In this document: positions 1 to 4,040 of the stretch, piece after piece
How positions within the stretch are numbered: the first letter of the stretch is position 1
Layout: each line of letters begins with the position of its first letter
Assembly (NCBI GenBank): GCA_000402815.1
Contig: AQSA01000040.1
Coordinates: 1-5,705 of the forward strand
Source: Candidatus Neomarinimicrobium atlanticum
GTDB taxonomy: Bacteria > Fidelibacterota > Marinisomatia > Marinisomatales > Marinisomataceae
Direction of reading: 5' to 3'
DNA: 5,705 nt
Translations under genes and position numbers: made by a program
Notes under the pieces: model-generated
What the model was told of the DNA's origin: nothing
The model's input: the letters and a program-made list of their open reading frames with translations, nothing else
The model's database searches: none

Positions 1-114
1 CTTATTGTTGAAGGACACGCAGTAGCAGTTGTTGATGGTAAGTTACATGGTAATACAGGTGAGGGTAATTATAAAATTAATCGCCGAGTTCATTACGTAG
101 TTGAGTGTAAATAG
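1..114 (+). CDS. C-terminal fragment of an unidentified protein (5' end outside window)
   Basis: Frame 1 is open from the window edge to a TAG at 112-114 and gives the last 37 residues of a protein, containing EGHAVAVVDGKLHGNTG and ending VHYVVECK. The stretch GHAVAVVDGK followed by a short turn and basic residues resembles the His-containing strand near the end of phage-encoded papain/NlpC-like or C39-like proteins. That is a weak resemblance from a short fragment, and the catalytic Cys would lie outside the window. The stop codon lies 1 nt before the -33 element of promoter P1, so the gene ends exactly where the next unit begins. Reading-frame confidence is high; function is not established. 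Confidence 0.72.
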   Translation, partial: LIVEGHAVAVVDGKLHGNTGEGNYKINRRVHYVVECK

Positions 115-115
115 A

Positions 116-159
116 TTTGGCTACCCAAAAATAAGTTCGTATATTCAACGTGTTGAATA
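116..159 (+). promoter_or_regulatory. Promoter P1 with overlapping palindromic operator
   Basis: TTTG at 116-119 and TATATT at 140-145 are separated by 20 nt counting from TTG, matching the Bacteroidota housekeeping promoter (TTTG / TAnnTTTG, about 19-21 nt apart). TTGG-N4-CCAA (117-128) forms a small dyad over the -33 region, and TTCG directly precedes TATATT. The 18-bp palindrome TATTCAAC-GT-GTTGAATA (142-159) covers the -7 element and the expected start site, the usual place for a repressor operator. The same layout recurs at P2 and P3. Transcription would feed the gene starting at 185. Confidence 0.7.
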
Positions 160-184
160 AGGCGAGAAGCTAAAAATAATGGTT

Positions 185-532
185 ATGAAAACAAAAAAAT
201 ACACGAAAACGCAATTGAAAAAAGACCAAATCGCAATGGTGCTTGAAACATTAGTTGATGAGTTTAATGCTCAAATTGAGGATGCTGATGGTGGTAGAAT
301 GGATGTTATTATTGATGATTTACATGCTCATTTCAGTCGTAGAAGTTTAGAAGTAATGTTTTTTGACAGCATTAAATTACACGAACCAGATGAATTTCCA
401 GTTGAGGTAGTTGAGCGTCATAAAAAAGCAGTTGCGTTGGAAGAAAAAGTCAATAAGGAATTACGTTTGTTGATGGCTAGTGAAGCAATGTTTGCTCACG
501 AGGATGCTTATATTAATTACATGAACAGATAA
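185..532 (+). CDS. Hypothetical 115-residue, Lys-rich N-terminus, mostly helical protein
   Basis: No family is recognised. The N-terminus is strongly basic (MKTKKYTKTQLKKDQ). It is followed by long stretches with helical character and alternating acidic and hydrophobic residues, including DVIIDDLHAHFSRRSLE and VVERHKKAVALEEKVNKELR, which could form a coiled coil. There is no signal peptide or membrane segment. An ATG at 179 is also in frame, but 185 is preferred: the leader TAATGGTTATGAAAAC recurs at the gene starting at 5129 (minus), whereas the related leader at 794 keeps only the second ATG. It is the first gene behind P1, followed 3 nt later by the 58-residue gene. Probably a small phage accessory protein; function unknown. 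Confidence 0.85.
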   Translation: MKTKKYTKTQLKKDQIAMVLETLVDEFNAQIEDADGGRMDVIIDDLHAHFSRRSLEVMFFDSIKLHEPDEFPVEVVERHKKAVALEEKVNKELRLLMASEAMFAHEDAYINYMNR

Positions 533-535
533 GAT

Positions 536-712
536 ATGACAATTACATTCAATCCAAGTGAGTTAGGTATGGTTTATTTAGGTATGGATAAATACCAAAT
601 CAATGCTGATGAGCGTTTAGAAGATAAAATTGTAATTTGGGGTCATTTACCATTTAAATTAGTAGGTGATAAGTATGTTAATAAAATAGGTGTTAAAGTT
701 TATATAAAGTAA
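536..712 (+). CDS. Hypothetical 58-residue protein
   Basis: The ATG at 536 follows the TAA of the previous gene by 3 nt (TAAGATATG), so the two are probably co-transcribed from P1. The product starts MTITFNPSELGMVYLGMDKY and ends GVKVYIK. It looks like an alternation of short strands (KIVIWGHLPFKLVG, NKIGVKVYIK), suggesting a small beta-rich fold. There is no membrane segment, signal peptide or recognisable motif. The frame is open throughout, codon use matches the neighbours, and it ends 11 nt before promoter P2. Function unknown. Confidence 0.75.
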   Translation: MTITFNPSELGMVYLGMDKYQINADERLEDKIVIWGHLPFKLVGDKYVNKIGVKVYIK

Positions 713-723
713 GCAACTAAATA

Positions 724-767
724 TTTGGAGTCCCGAGAGGGACTTCGTATATTCAACGTGTTGAATA
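724..767 (+). promoter_or_regulatory. Promoter P2 with GNRA-loop hairpin and palindromic operator
   Basis: TTTG (724-727) and TATATT (748-753) again lie with 20 nt between TTG and TATATT. TTGG-N4-CCGA (725-736) and TTCG before TATATT keep the P1 layout. The 18-bp palindrome TATTCAACGTGTTGAATA is at 750-767. A 32-bp block from TTCG through GGCGAGA (744-775) is identical to P1 (136-167). Between the two promoter elements lies a strong hairpin, AGTCCC-GAGA-GGGACT (729-744), extendable by a G-T and a G-C pair, with a GNRA-type loop. It could end transcription from the 536-712 gene, but the downstream T-run is poor. P2 would drive the genes from 794 on. Confidence 0.7.
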
Positions 768-793
768 AGGCGAGACGCCGCAAAATAAAAGTT

Positions 794-937
794 ATGTTTA
801 AATTGACGCAATACAGAAGATTGGAAATGGATAGTTTGTTTAAGGGCTATGCCAATAGTTTTATTACTGATGATGAGCTAGATTTTATGCTTGATATCAC
901 ATTGGGTGAGTTGAGTAGTATTGATGTTGAATTTTAA
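794..937 (+). CDS. Hypothetical 47-residue acidic protein
   Basis: The chosen ATG at 794 gives MFKLTQYRRLEMDSLFKGYA continuing to ELSSIDVEF. The same frame stays open upstream to a TTG at 725, but that extension would translate the P2 promoter and operator, so it is rejected. The leader AAATAAAAGTTATG matches the leaders at 185 and 948. The C-terminal half (ITDDELDFMLDITLGELSSI) looks like two short amphipathic helices. There is no membrane segment. It is the first gene of the P2 unit, ending 10 nt before the next start. No family recognised. Confidence 0.7.
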   Translation: MFKLTQYRRLEMDSLFKGYANSFITDDELDFMLDITLGELSSIDVEF

Positions 938-947
938 ATAATAGGTT

Positions 948-1145
948 ATGGAAGTATTTGTATTACTTAAAGGATATGATTTCGAGGGTTTTGGAAGCAA
1001 TGTTGAGGTATTTTCAACACATGAGGCAGCCGAAACTAGAAAACAACAATATGTTGATGGTGTAATTACAGCTTTTGATGCTCCAAATATTGAATTTGAT
1101 TATGGTTATGATTTGGTTAAGATTGTTAAACGTAAAGTAGGATAA
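948..1145 (+). CDS. Hypothetical 65-residue small alpha/beta protein
   Basis: The product begins MEVFVLLKGYDFEGFGSNVE, followed by VFSTHEAAETRKQQYVDGV and a C-terminal strand YDLVKIVKRKV. The order (N-terminal strand, 'GYDFEGF' turn, VFST, then a helix starting with E-A-A-E) resembles small phage and bacterial proteins of the DUF7336 kind, where a strand is followed by 'vfSt..eAe' and a helix. This is a resemblance by eye and not a firm assignment. The leader AATAATAGGTTATG carries the conserved GTTATG start context. The stop is 2 nt before the next ATG, indicating tight co-translation in the P2 unit. Confidence 0.82.
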   Translation: MEVFVLLKGYDFEGFGSNVEVFSTHEAAETRKQQYVDGVITAFDAPNIEFDYGYDLVKIVKRKVG

Positions 1146-1147
1146 TT

Positions 1148-1291
1148 ATGGAAAATATAAATGCAATTCGATTAATTAAAATATTAGTTGAAGACTCTAC
1201 CCTATCAGAATTAATGAATGAGCAGGACAAGAAAGAGTTAATGGAATACATTGACGTTCAAATTGCTATTGAAACTGAATTTGCTGAGTAA
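1148..1291 (+). CDS. Hypothetical 47-residue acidic helical protein
   Basis: The ATG at 1148 (GATAATTATGG) follows the previous stop by 2 nt, and the TAA at 1289-1291 overlaps the next ATG by one base (TAATG). The product starts MENINAIRLIKILVEDSTLS and is acidic and predicted helical: LMNEQDKKELMEYIDVQIAI looks like an amphipathic helix. It is too short for most families and no motif is recognised. Support comes from the open frame, leader context and exact coupling to both neighbours. Likely a small phage accessory or regulatory peptide. Confidence 0.7.
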   Translation: MENINAIRLIKILVEDSTLSELMNEQDKKELMEYIDVQIAIETEFAE

Positions 1292-1392
1292 TGGATTGGG
1301 TATTGTTAATAATGATTGGAGTAGCAGGTGGTTTATCTACACTTGGAATGATAAATATATTTTGGTATTTTCACGATAAAGAAAATAAGTAA
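1291..1392 (+). CDS. Small single-pass membrane protein, 33 residues
   Basis: MDWVLLIMIGVAGGLSTLGM followed by INIFWYFHDKENK forms one uninterrupted hydrophobic segment of about 25 residues with a Gly-rich GVAGG patch and a charged C-terminal tail. This fits a single-pass inner-membrane peptide with the charged tail inside. It is coupled to both neighbours by TAATG overlaps (1291 and 1392). Possible roles for such phage peptides include membrane-active lysis helpers, exclusion factors or regulators of membrane enzymes; nothing in the sequence decides between them. The short length lowers confidence, but the coupling argues for translation. Confidence 0.65.
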   Translation: MDWVLLIMIGVAGGLSTLGMINIFWYFHDKENK

Positions 1393-1499
1393 TGGATAAC
1401 GAGTTAATCAAGGACGAGCAATGGGACTTTTATAGCGCACTACCAAACCCAACTTGGTATGATGACTCGGACGATCAAACTGAAGGCGATGAAGGATAG
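1392..1499 (+). CDS. Hypothetical 35-residue very acidic peptide
   Basis: The start overlaps the previous stop by one base (TAATG). The product starts MDNELIKDEQWDFYSALPNP and ends TWYDDSDDQTEGDEG, giving a strongly acidic tail of Asp and Glu. Tryptophans at two sites and the acidic tail would suit a short disordered interaction peptide or a DNA-mimic-like tail, but this is speculation. Its 3' end overlaps the start of the next gene by 11 nt in another frame. No family recognised. Confidence 0.58.
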   Translation: MDNELIKDEQWDFYSALPNPTWYDDSDDQTEGDEG

Positions 1500-1626
1500 A
1501 GCAATAGAGTTATTAGATGATATTGAGGCTAACGTAAGTGTTTGTTGTGCTATAACAATGGAGCCGGATGAGGTGTTAGACTTGATTGAAGAGTTAAGGG
1601 GGATAGTTAATAAAATGGAAAGTTAA
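1489..1626 (+). CDS. Hypothetical 45-residue acidic helical protein
   Basis: The ATG at 1489 gives MKDRAIELLDDIEANVSVCC, then AITMEPDEVLDLIEELRGIV and a short tail. Two amphipathic helices flank an adjacent Cys pair (VSVCCAIT), an unusual feature in a peptide this short. In-frame ATGs at 1459 and 1462 would add up to 10 residues (MMTRTIKLKA), with larger overlap into the upstream gene, so the start is uncertain. It is the last gene of the P2 run, ending just before promoter P5. Unknown function; possibly a small helical dimer. Confidence 0.62.
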   Translation: MKDRAIELLDDIEANVSVCCAITMEPDEVLDLIEELRGIVNKMES

Positions 1627-1627
1627 A

Positions 1628-1659
1628 TTTGCCTTTTAATAGTGATTTATGTATATTTT
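1628..1659 (+). promoter_or_regulatory. Promoter P5, Bacteroidota type without the shared operator
   Basis: TTTG (1628-1631) and TATATTTT (1652-1659) have 20 nt between TTG and TATATT, the same spacing as the other promoters here and a good match to TTTG / TAnnTTTG. It lacks the TTGG-N4-CCRA dyad, the TTCG box and the 18-bp palindrome, so it is probably regulated differently. The leader that follows is A/T-only in its last part (ATAAACAAATAATATAATTATG), and the first gene downstream starts at 1690. Confidence 0.62.
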
Positions 1660-1689
1660 CATACGTATATATAAACAAATAATATAATT

Positions 1690-1809
1690 ATGTCAAGTAA
1701 ATTCTTTGGTAATAAGCAGGATAAGTCATTACCTAAAAAACAAGGTAAGGCCAATAATAAAGGTAAGGGCGCTCAAAAACAAGTTAGAAAAGTAGGACGC
1801 GGTAAATAA
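1690..1809 (+). CDS. Very basic 39-residue Lys/Gly-rich peptide
   Basis: The ATG at 1690 follows promoter P5 and an A/T-only leader ending ATAATTATG. The product starts MSSKFFGNKQDKSLPKKQGK and ends KQVRKVGRGK. It has about 13 Lys/Arg and only one acidic residue, is rich in Gly, Asn and Gln, and has no hydrophobic core after the first residues. It would be disordered and could bind nucleic acid, in the manner of small basic ribosomal or nucleoid peptides; that role is inferred from composition only. The FFGNK start and GRGK end give it a distinct signature to search for. It precedes the Nudix gene by 11 nt. Confidence 0.68.
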   Translation: MSSKFFGNKQDKSLPKKQGKANNKGKGAQKQVRKVGRGK

Positions 1810-1820
1810 AAAACACTCAA

Positions 1821-2222
1821 ATGACAAACGGATTAATCCAGGTAGTAGCAGGCATTAACATTAAATATGTTGACAACATTCCATTTGTATTATTGGGACT
1901 AAAACCAAGCGGTGTATGGGAGTTCCCAGGCGGTAAGGTTGAAAACCAAGAATCACATAGTGAGACGATGGAACGGGAATGGATTGAGGAATTAGGTGTG
2001 ATGGTGGAATGTGAGGATGAACATTTTGGACACGCCAGAAACGGAGTATATGAGGTGTGGTTCTATGAGTTGGATATTAAACAGGACGAGTATCAAGACG
2101 GCGAGCCAACATCCCAAGAGCACGTTGACGTAAAGTATTTTAGGTTAGATGAATGTGATGGGATAGAGATGAACCCAATCAATAAAACAATGTTGAACAA
2201 ATTAACAGTAAAATATTCATGA
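1821..2222 (+). CDS. Nudix hydrolase, MutT-like (133 residues)
   Basis: A complete Nudix box GX5EX7REUXEEXGU is present: Gly38, Glu44, Arg52-Glu53, Glu56-Glu57 and Gly59 (REWIEELGV), with Trp in the first bulky position. The preceding WEFPGGK segment is typical of MutT-type proteins that hydrolyse oxidised or other nucleoside triphosphates to monophosphate and pyrophosphate with Mg2+ held by the Glu residues of the box. Length (133) is normal for a single-domain cytosolic enzyme. Residues 5-27 form the first strands, and the part after 60 holds the remaining strands and a final helix. In a phage this would sanitise the nucleotide pool or clear signalling nucleotides; the substrate cannot be read from sequence. 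It lies 11 nt after the basic peptide and overlaps the next ATG (ATGA). Confidence 0.93.
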   Translation: MTNGLIQVVAGINIKYVDNIPFVLLGLKPSGVWEFPGGKVENQESHSETMEREWIEELGVMVECEDEHFGHARNGVYEVWFYELDIKQDEYQDGEPTSQEHVDVKYFRLDECDGIEMNPINKTMLNKLTVKYS

Positions 2223-2317
2223 GTGGGGTAGCAATAATGTATGTAATGTTTGTAGTGTGGGGGTTAGGATTTGTAAGTGGTTTATACGTAAATAGATCGA
2301 ACGGTGAACGTAAATAA
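2219..2317 (+). CDS. Small single-pass membrane protein, 32 residues
   Basis: The start overlaps the Nudix stop (ATGA, 2219-2222), a classic translational coupling. The product MSGVAIMYVMFVVWGLGFVS then GLYVNRSNGERK has one hydrophobic segment of about 20-22 residues with a small-residue pattern (G-L-G-F-V-S-G) that could pack helices, and a positively charged tail expected in the cytosol. No family is recognised. It is the last gene of the plus-strand block and ends 32 nt before the convergent gene's stop. It resembles the 33- and 31-residue membrane peptides elsewhere in the window in size and layout, but not in sequence. Confidence 0.65.
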   Translation: MSGVAIMYVMFVVWGLGFVSGLYVNRSNGERK

Positions 2318-2349
2318 TTAAAGCCTTCTTATAGTGAATCACGCACCCC

Positions 2350-2892
2350 CTAATACATATATACAAAACACAATCTCATCATAGTGCGATGAAACCAATT
2401 TGGCTTATAGGTAAAATTTATTTGAAGACCACTTTCTCCACCCAATCTATAACCACCTACATAGTTTGGTGTTTTGATTGATTCAACATTGGGTAAATAA
2501 AAGTTGTTTGTTGTTGTTGTTCCTTCTTGTTCGTTTAACTCTGCGATACACTTATCAAGATATTCTTGATTTGCTGATGGTCTTCCAAACTTTAATTCAG
2601 CAAACAATTCTTGTAGCGTGTGTTCTGAAGGATTTGTTAATGGGTTACTGTGTTCAATTCCTTTTGTTGTGTTAATCTCTGCAACTCCATCCTTTGGACC
2701 TCTATCCTCAATAAACCCTTTTGAGTTTTCATAACGTGTTTCATTTCCGTATGAATCATATTCTTTCCTACACCAATCTCCATTTGAGTTTTCCCAATAG
2801 ATTTCATTTCCATTCTTATCGTTAATTACAAATGGAAAATCTGTAACATTTAGTTGTTGTGCGATTGTTTTAATTTTATTATTTGTTTTCAT
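2350..2892 (-). CDS. YD-like repeat protein with extra C-terminal domain (180 residues)
   Basis: The N-terminal 60 residues are paralogous to the 129-residue protein encoded just upstream: both contain KTIAQQLN, then a strand 'FPF', then DKNGNEIY and repeats of the type Y-x-E-N/D-S-N-G. Only about one and a half 21-residue units remain here (about residues 31-60). They are followed by a Pro/Asn-rich linker, a helical stretch (HTLQELFAELKFGRP), a Thr-run (EGTTTTNN) and a segment LGGESGLQINFTYKPNWFHR. The ending RTMMRLCFVYMY is hydrophobic and abrupt, and may be a truncated or frameshifted tail. The start lies one base after the upstream stop (TAAGATG), so the paralogues are translated as a pair. 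Function unknown; the repeats suggest a beta-strand surface. Confidence 0.85.
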   Translation of the reverse strand: MKTNNKIKTIAQQLNVTDFPFVINDKNGNEIYWENSNGDWCRKEYDSYGNETRYENSKGFIEDRGPKDGVAEINTTKGIEHSNPLTNPSEHTLQELFAELKFGRPSANQEYLDKCIAELNEQEGTTTTNNFYLPNVESIKTPNYVGGYRLGGESGLQINFTYKPNWFHRTMMRLCFVYMY

Positions 2893-2893
2893 C

Positions 2894-3283
2894 TTACTTC
2901 AATTCTTTCAATTCGTACTTCACTCCTTCAATCTCTACTACTTTACCTTCACAAGATTGTTTAGGTCTGTTGTCTATGATAAGTCCATCTGAGTCTTCAA
3001 AGTGGATTTCTTTTCCATTTGAATCGTATTCTCTCCTACACCAATATCCATTTGAGTCTTCATAGTAGATTTGATTTCCATTAGAATTAAACTCTCTCTT
3101 CTCCCAATCTCCATTTGAGTCTTCATAGTAAACTCTATTTCCATTAGAATCATACTCACTCTTTACCCAATATCCATTTGAGTCTTCATAGTAGATTTCA
3201 TTTCCATTCTTATCGTTAATCTCAAATGGAAACTCTTTGATGTTGAGCTGTTGTGCGATTGTCTTTTTCATTTCTGTTTTCAT
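2894..3283 (-). CDS. YD-like 21-residue repeat protein (129 residues)
   Basis: After a short helix (KKTIAQQLN) and INDKNGNE the protein consists of three 21-residue units (about residues 30-92) on the pattern IYYEDSNGYWxxxEYDSNGN, plus a partial fourth (IHFEDSDG). It ends with a short tail, VVEIEGVKYELKELK. Such D-S-N-G-N turns with aromatic strands recall YD/RHS-type or MORN-like beta repeats and are common in Bacteroidota and their phages, but no biochemical role is known to me. It has no signal peptide or membrane segment. The ATG at 3283 is used here; an in-frame ATG at 3271, created by a 12-bp duplication, is an equal candidate. It is probably co-transcribed from P4 after the 83-residue gene. 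Confidence 0.87.
   Translation of the reverse strand: MKTEMKKTIAQQLNIKEFPFEINDKNGNEIYYEDSNGYWVKSEYDSNGNRVYYEDSNGDWEKREFNSNGNQIYYEDSNGYWCRREYDSNGKEIHFEDSDGLIIDNRPKQSCEGKVVEIEGVKYELKELK
3008..3196 (-). repeat. Three tandem 63-bp units coding 21-residue repeats
   Basis: Units run (minus strand) 3196-3134, 3133-3071 and 3070-3008, with a partial fourth from 3007. On the plus strand each shows TCCATTTGAGTCTTCATAGT and a TTTCCATT[CA]GAAT-type block. The units are imperfect, having diverged mainly at codon third positions and at the W-x-x-x-E region. Confidence 0.85.
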
Positions 3284-3289
3284 TTCTGT
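3266..3289 (-). repeat. 12-bp tandem duplication at a start codon
   Basis: Two perfect copies of ACAGAAATGAAA (minus strand) lie head to tail. Each includes an ATG in the same frame (3283 and 3271), so the gene for the 129-residue protein has two equivalent start sites. Confidence 0.8.
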
Positions 3290-3345
3290 ATTTGTTTATT
3301 TATGTATTTTTTCCACCACTTAACCGCAGGTGGATACTCGGTTTA

Positions 3346-3597
3346 TTAGAATTGTAGACGTTCAAACGTCTTACCATTTTCAGTCATAACGTAGTAGTGA
3401 GTGTCTTTGTGAAGAGTAAAGAACTTTCCATCTTCATCAGATATAATTCCATCTGCTCCCTCAGATGTTACCTGATGCATATTGCAGAAGTCTTGAAATT
3501 CTTTGGGATTGTAGAGTTTACTCATAACTGAGTAGTTGTCCCCTAATTCGTAATTGCGGGCGATTCGACCTTCGTCAATCATTCTAAGTATAAACAT
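3346..3597 (-). CDS. Hypothetical 83-residue protein
   Basis: The product begins MFILRMIDEGRIARNYELGD, has a central helix (NPKEFQDFCNMHQV), and ends in strands DGKFFTLHKDTHYYVMTENG and KTFERLQF. The layout (strand, conserved-looking R-N-Y-x-L-G-D-x-Y-S, helix, beta-hairpin, 'TENGKTFE') is like small uncharacterised proteins of Bacteroidota phages, but I cannot name a family. There is no membrane segment or catalytic motif. It is the first gene of the P4 unit, with a leader of about 30 nt rich in A. The last codons contain a 16-bp palindrome (3356-3371). The stop is 62 nt before the next start. Confidence 0.85.
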   Translation of the reverse strand: MFILRMIDEGRIARNYELGDNYSVMSKLYNPKEFQDFCNMHQVTSEGADGIISDEDGKFFTLHKDTHYYVMTENGKTFERLQF

Positions 3598-3628
3598 AGT
3601 GTTTAGATTTATGTATGTGTTTATTTAT

Positions 3629-3667
3629 GTATACCTTAATATACGAAAAAAGGATTGGAAATCCAAC
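3629..3667 (-). promoter_or_regulatory. Promoter P4, overlaid on a terminator
   Basis: On the minus strand TTG (3666-3664) and TATATT (3643-3638) have exactly 20 nt between them, with TTGG-N4-CCAA (3666-3655) and TTCG immediately before TATATT, as in P1-P3. In place of the TTCAAC...GTTGAA palindrome it has a different dyad over the -7 and start region, GTATATTAAGGTATAC (3644-3629; arms GTATA/TATAC). The -33 element is the left arm of the terminator hairpin. It would drive the 83-residue gene and probably the two repeat-protein genes. Confidence 0.65.
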
Positions 3668-3669
3668 CC
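3646..3669 (-). terminator. Intrinsic terminator of the 5129-3697 operon
   Basis: On the minus strand GGGTTGG-ATTT-CCAATCC (3669-3652) forms a 7-bp stem with one G-T pair and a 4-nt loop, followed by six T (3651-3646). It lies 27 nt after the stop of the 44-residue gene. It shares bases with the -33 and spacer of promoter P4. Confidence 0.82.
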
Positions 3670-3696
3670 TTTCTTTAAATTTATTTCTCTTTGGTG

Positions 3697-3831
3697 TTAG
3701 AAGGTTTCTTCCTTGTAATTCTTAATACATTCCTCCTCCATTAGGTCAACCCATTTTGAGTAGGAGATTTCTTCTCTATTAAGTTGCCATTCCAACTCTC
3801 TTACAAATCCTTGCTTTAAGTATTTACCCAT
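3697..3831 (-). CDS. Hypothetical 44-residue acidic helical protein
   Basis: The start overlaps the upstream stop by one base (TAATG). The product MGKYLKQGFVRELEWQLNRE continues EISYSKWVDLMEEECIKNYK and ends EETF. It has helical character with a basic N-terminus and acidic C-terminal half, and no membrane segment or known motif. A curious point is the 3' end: the 14 bases after TTC, starting at the stop codon (TAACACCAAAGAGA), also occur at the end of the 43-residue gene, where they are read in another frame as N-T-K-E-R. Read one base over, this gene would end S-N-T-K-E-K at 3681, so a small indel may have altered its tail. It is the last gene before the terminator. Confidence 0.7.
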   Translation of the reverse strand: MGKYLKQGFVRELEWQLNREEISYSKWVDLMEEECIKNYKEETF

Positions 3832-4040
3832 TACTTCTTAATTTTAACCACATAATTTATGTACTGTGGTTTATGTGAATTATCATACTGATGATAGGTA
3901 ATGTATGAATTGATTATTCTAGTACCACTTTCATTTACCCAATCTATAAACTCACTATGTTTCTTCATTCCATCCGTTCCCGTATGGAAAGACACCTCTT
4001 TGATTTGTGATTTAGTAAACAATCGTTTTAACCACTTCAT
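3831..4040 (-). CDS. Hypothetical 69-residue basic protein
   Basis: The product starts MKWLKRLFTKSQIKEVSFHT, an amphipathic basic helix, then continues through FIDWVNESGTRIINSYITYH to YINYVVKIKK, a set of likely beta-strands. The Trp-Leu-Lys-Arg-Leu-Phe start could associate with a membrane surface or simply be a helix; it is too short for a transmembrane span. The ATG overlaps the stop of the upstream 43-residue gene (ATGA, 4040-4037), and its own stop overlaps the next ATG (TAATG). No family recognised. Confidence 0.82.
   Translation of the reverse strand: MKWLKRLFTKSQIKEVSFHTGTDGMKKHSEFIDWVNESGTRIINSYITYHQYDNSHKPQYINYVVKIKK

Noticed and set aside
142..159. Palindrome as an attachment or recombination site
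   Set aside because: Three copies all sit at the same place over -7 elements with conserved promoter spacing, which fits an operator far better.
179..184. ATG at 179 (and its counterpart at 5135, minus) as start codon
   Set aside because: In the related leader at 794 the first ATG is absent while the second is kept, so the second is the more likely start; the difference is only two residues.
725..793. TTG-initiated upstream extension of the 47-residue gene
   Set aside because: It would translate the P2 promoter, hairpin and operator. The shared block occurs in non-coding position at P1 and P3, and the ATG at 794 has the standard start context.
2478..3065. Plus-strand open frames at 2478-2675 and 2883-3065
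   Set aside because: They are antisense to the repeat-protein genes, have low-complexity Leu/Ser-rich translations and no leader context; they arise from the repeats on the other strand.
2974..3159. Minus-strand open frame with M-E-I-x-x-T-M-K-T-Q repeats
   Set aside because: It is a frame shadow of the 63-bp repeats; the repeat length is divisible by three, so all frames stay open.
3308..3332. Hairpin CCACC...GGTGG as terminator between 3346 and 3283
   Set aside because: The stem is 5 bp with an 11-nt loop and no T-run follows on either strand; the minus strand has an A-run instead.
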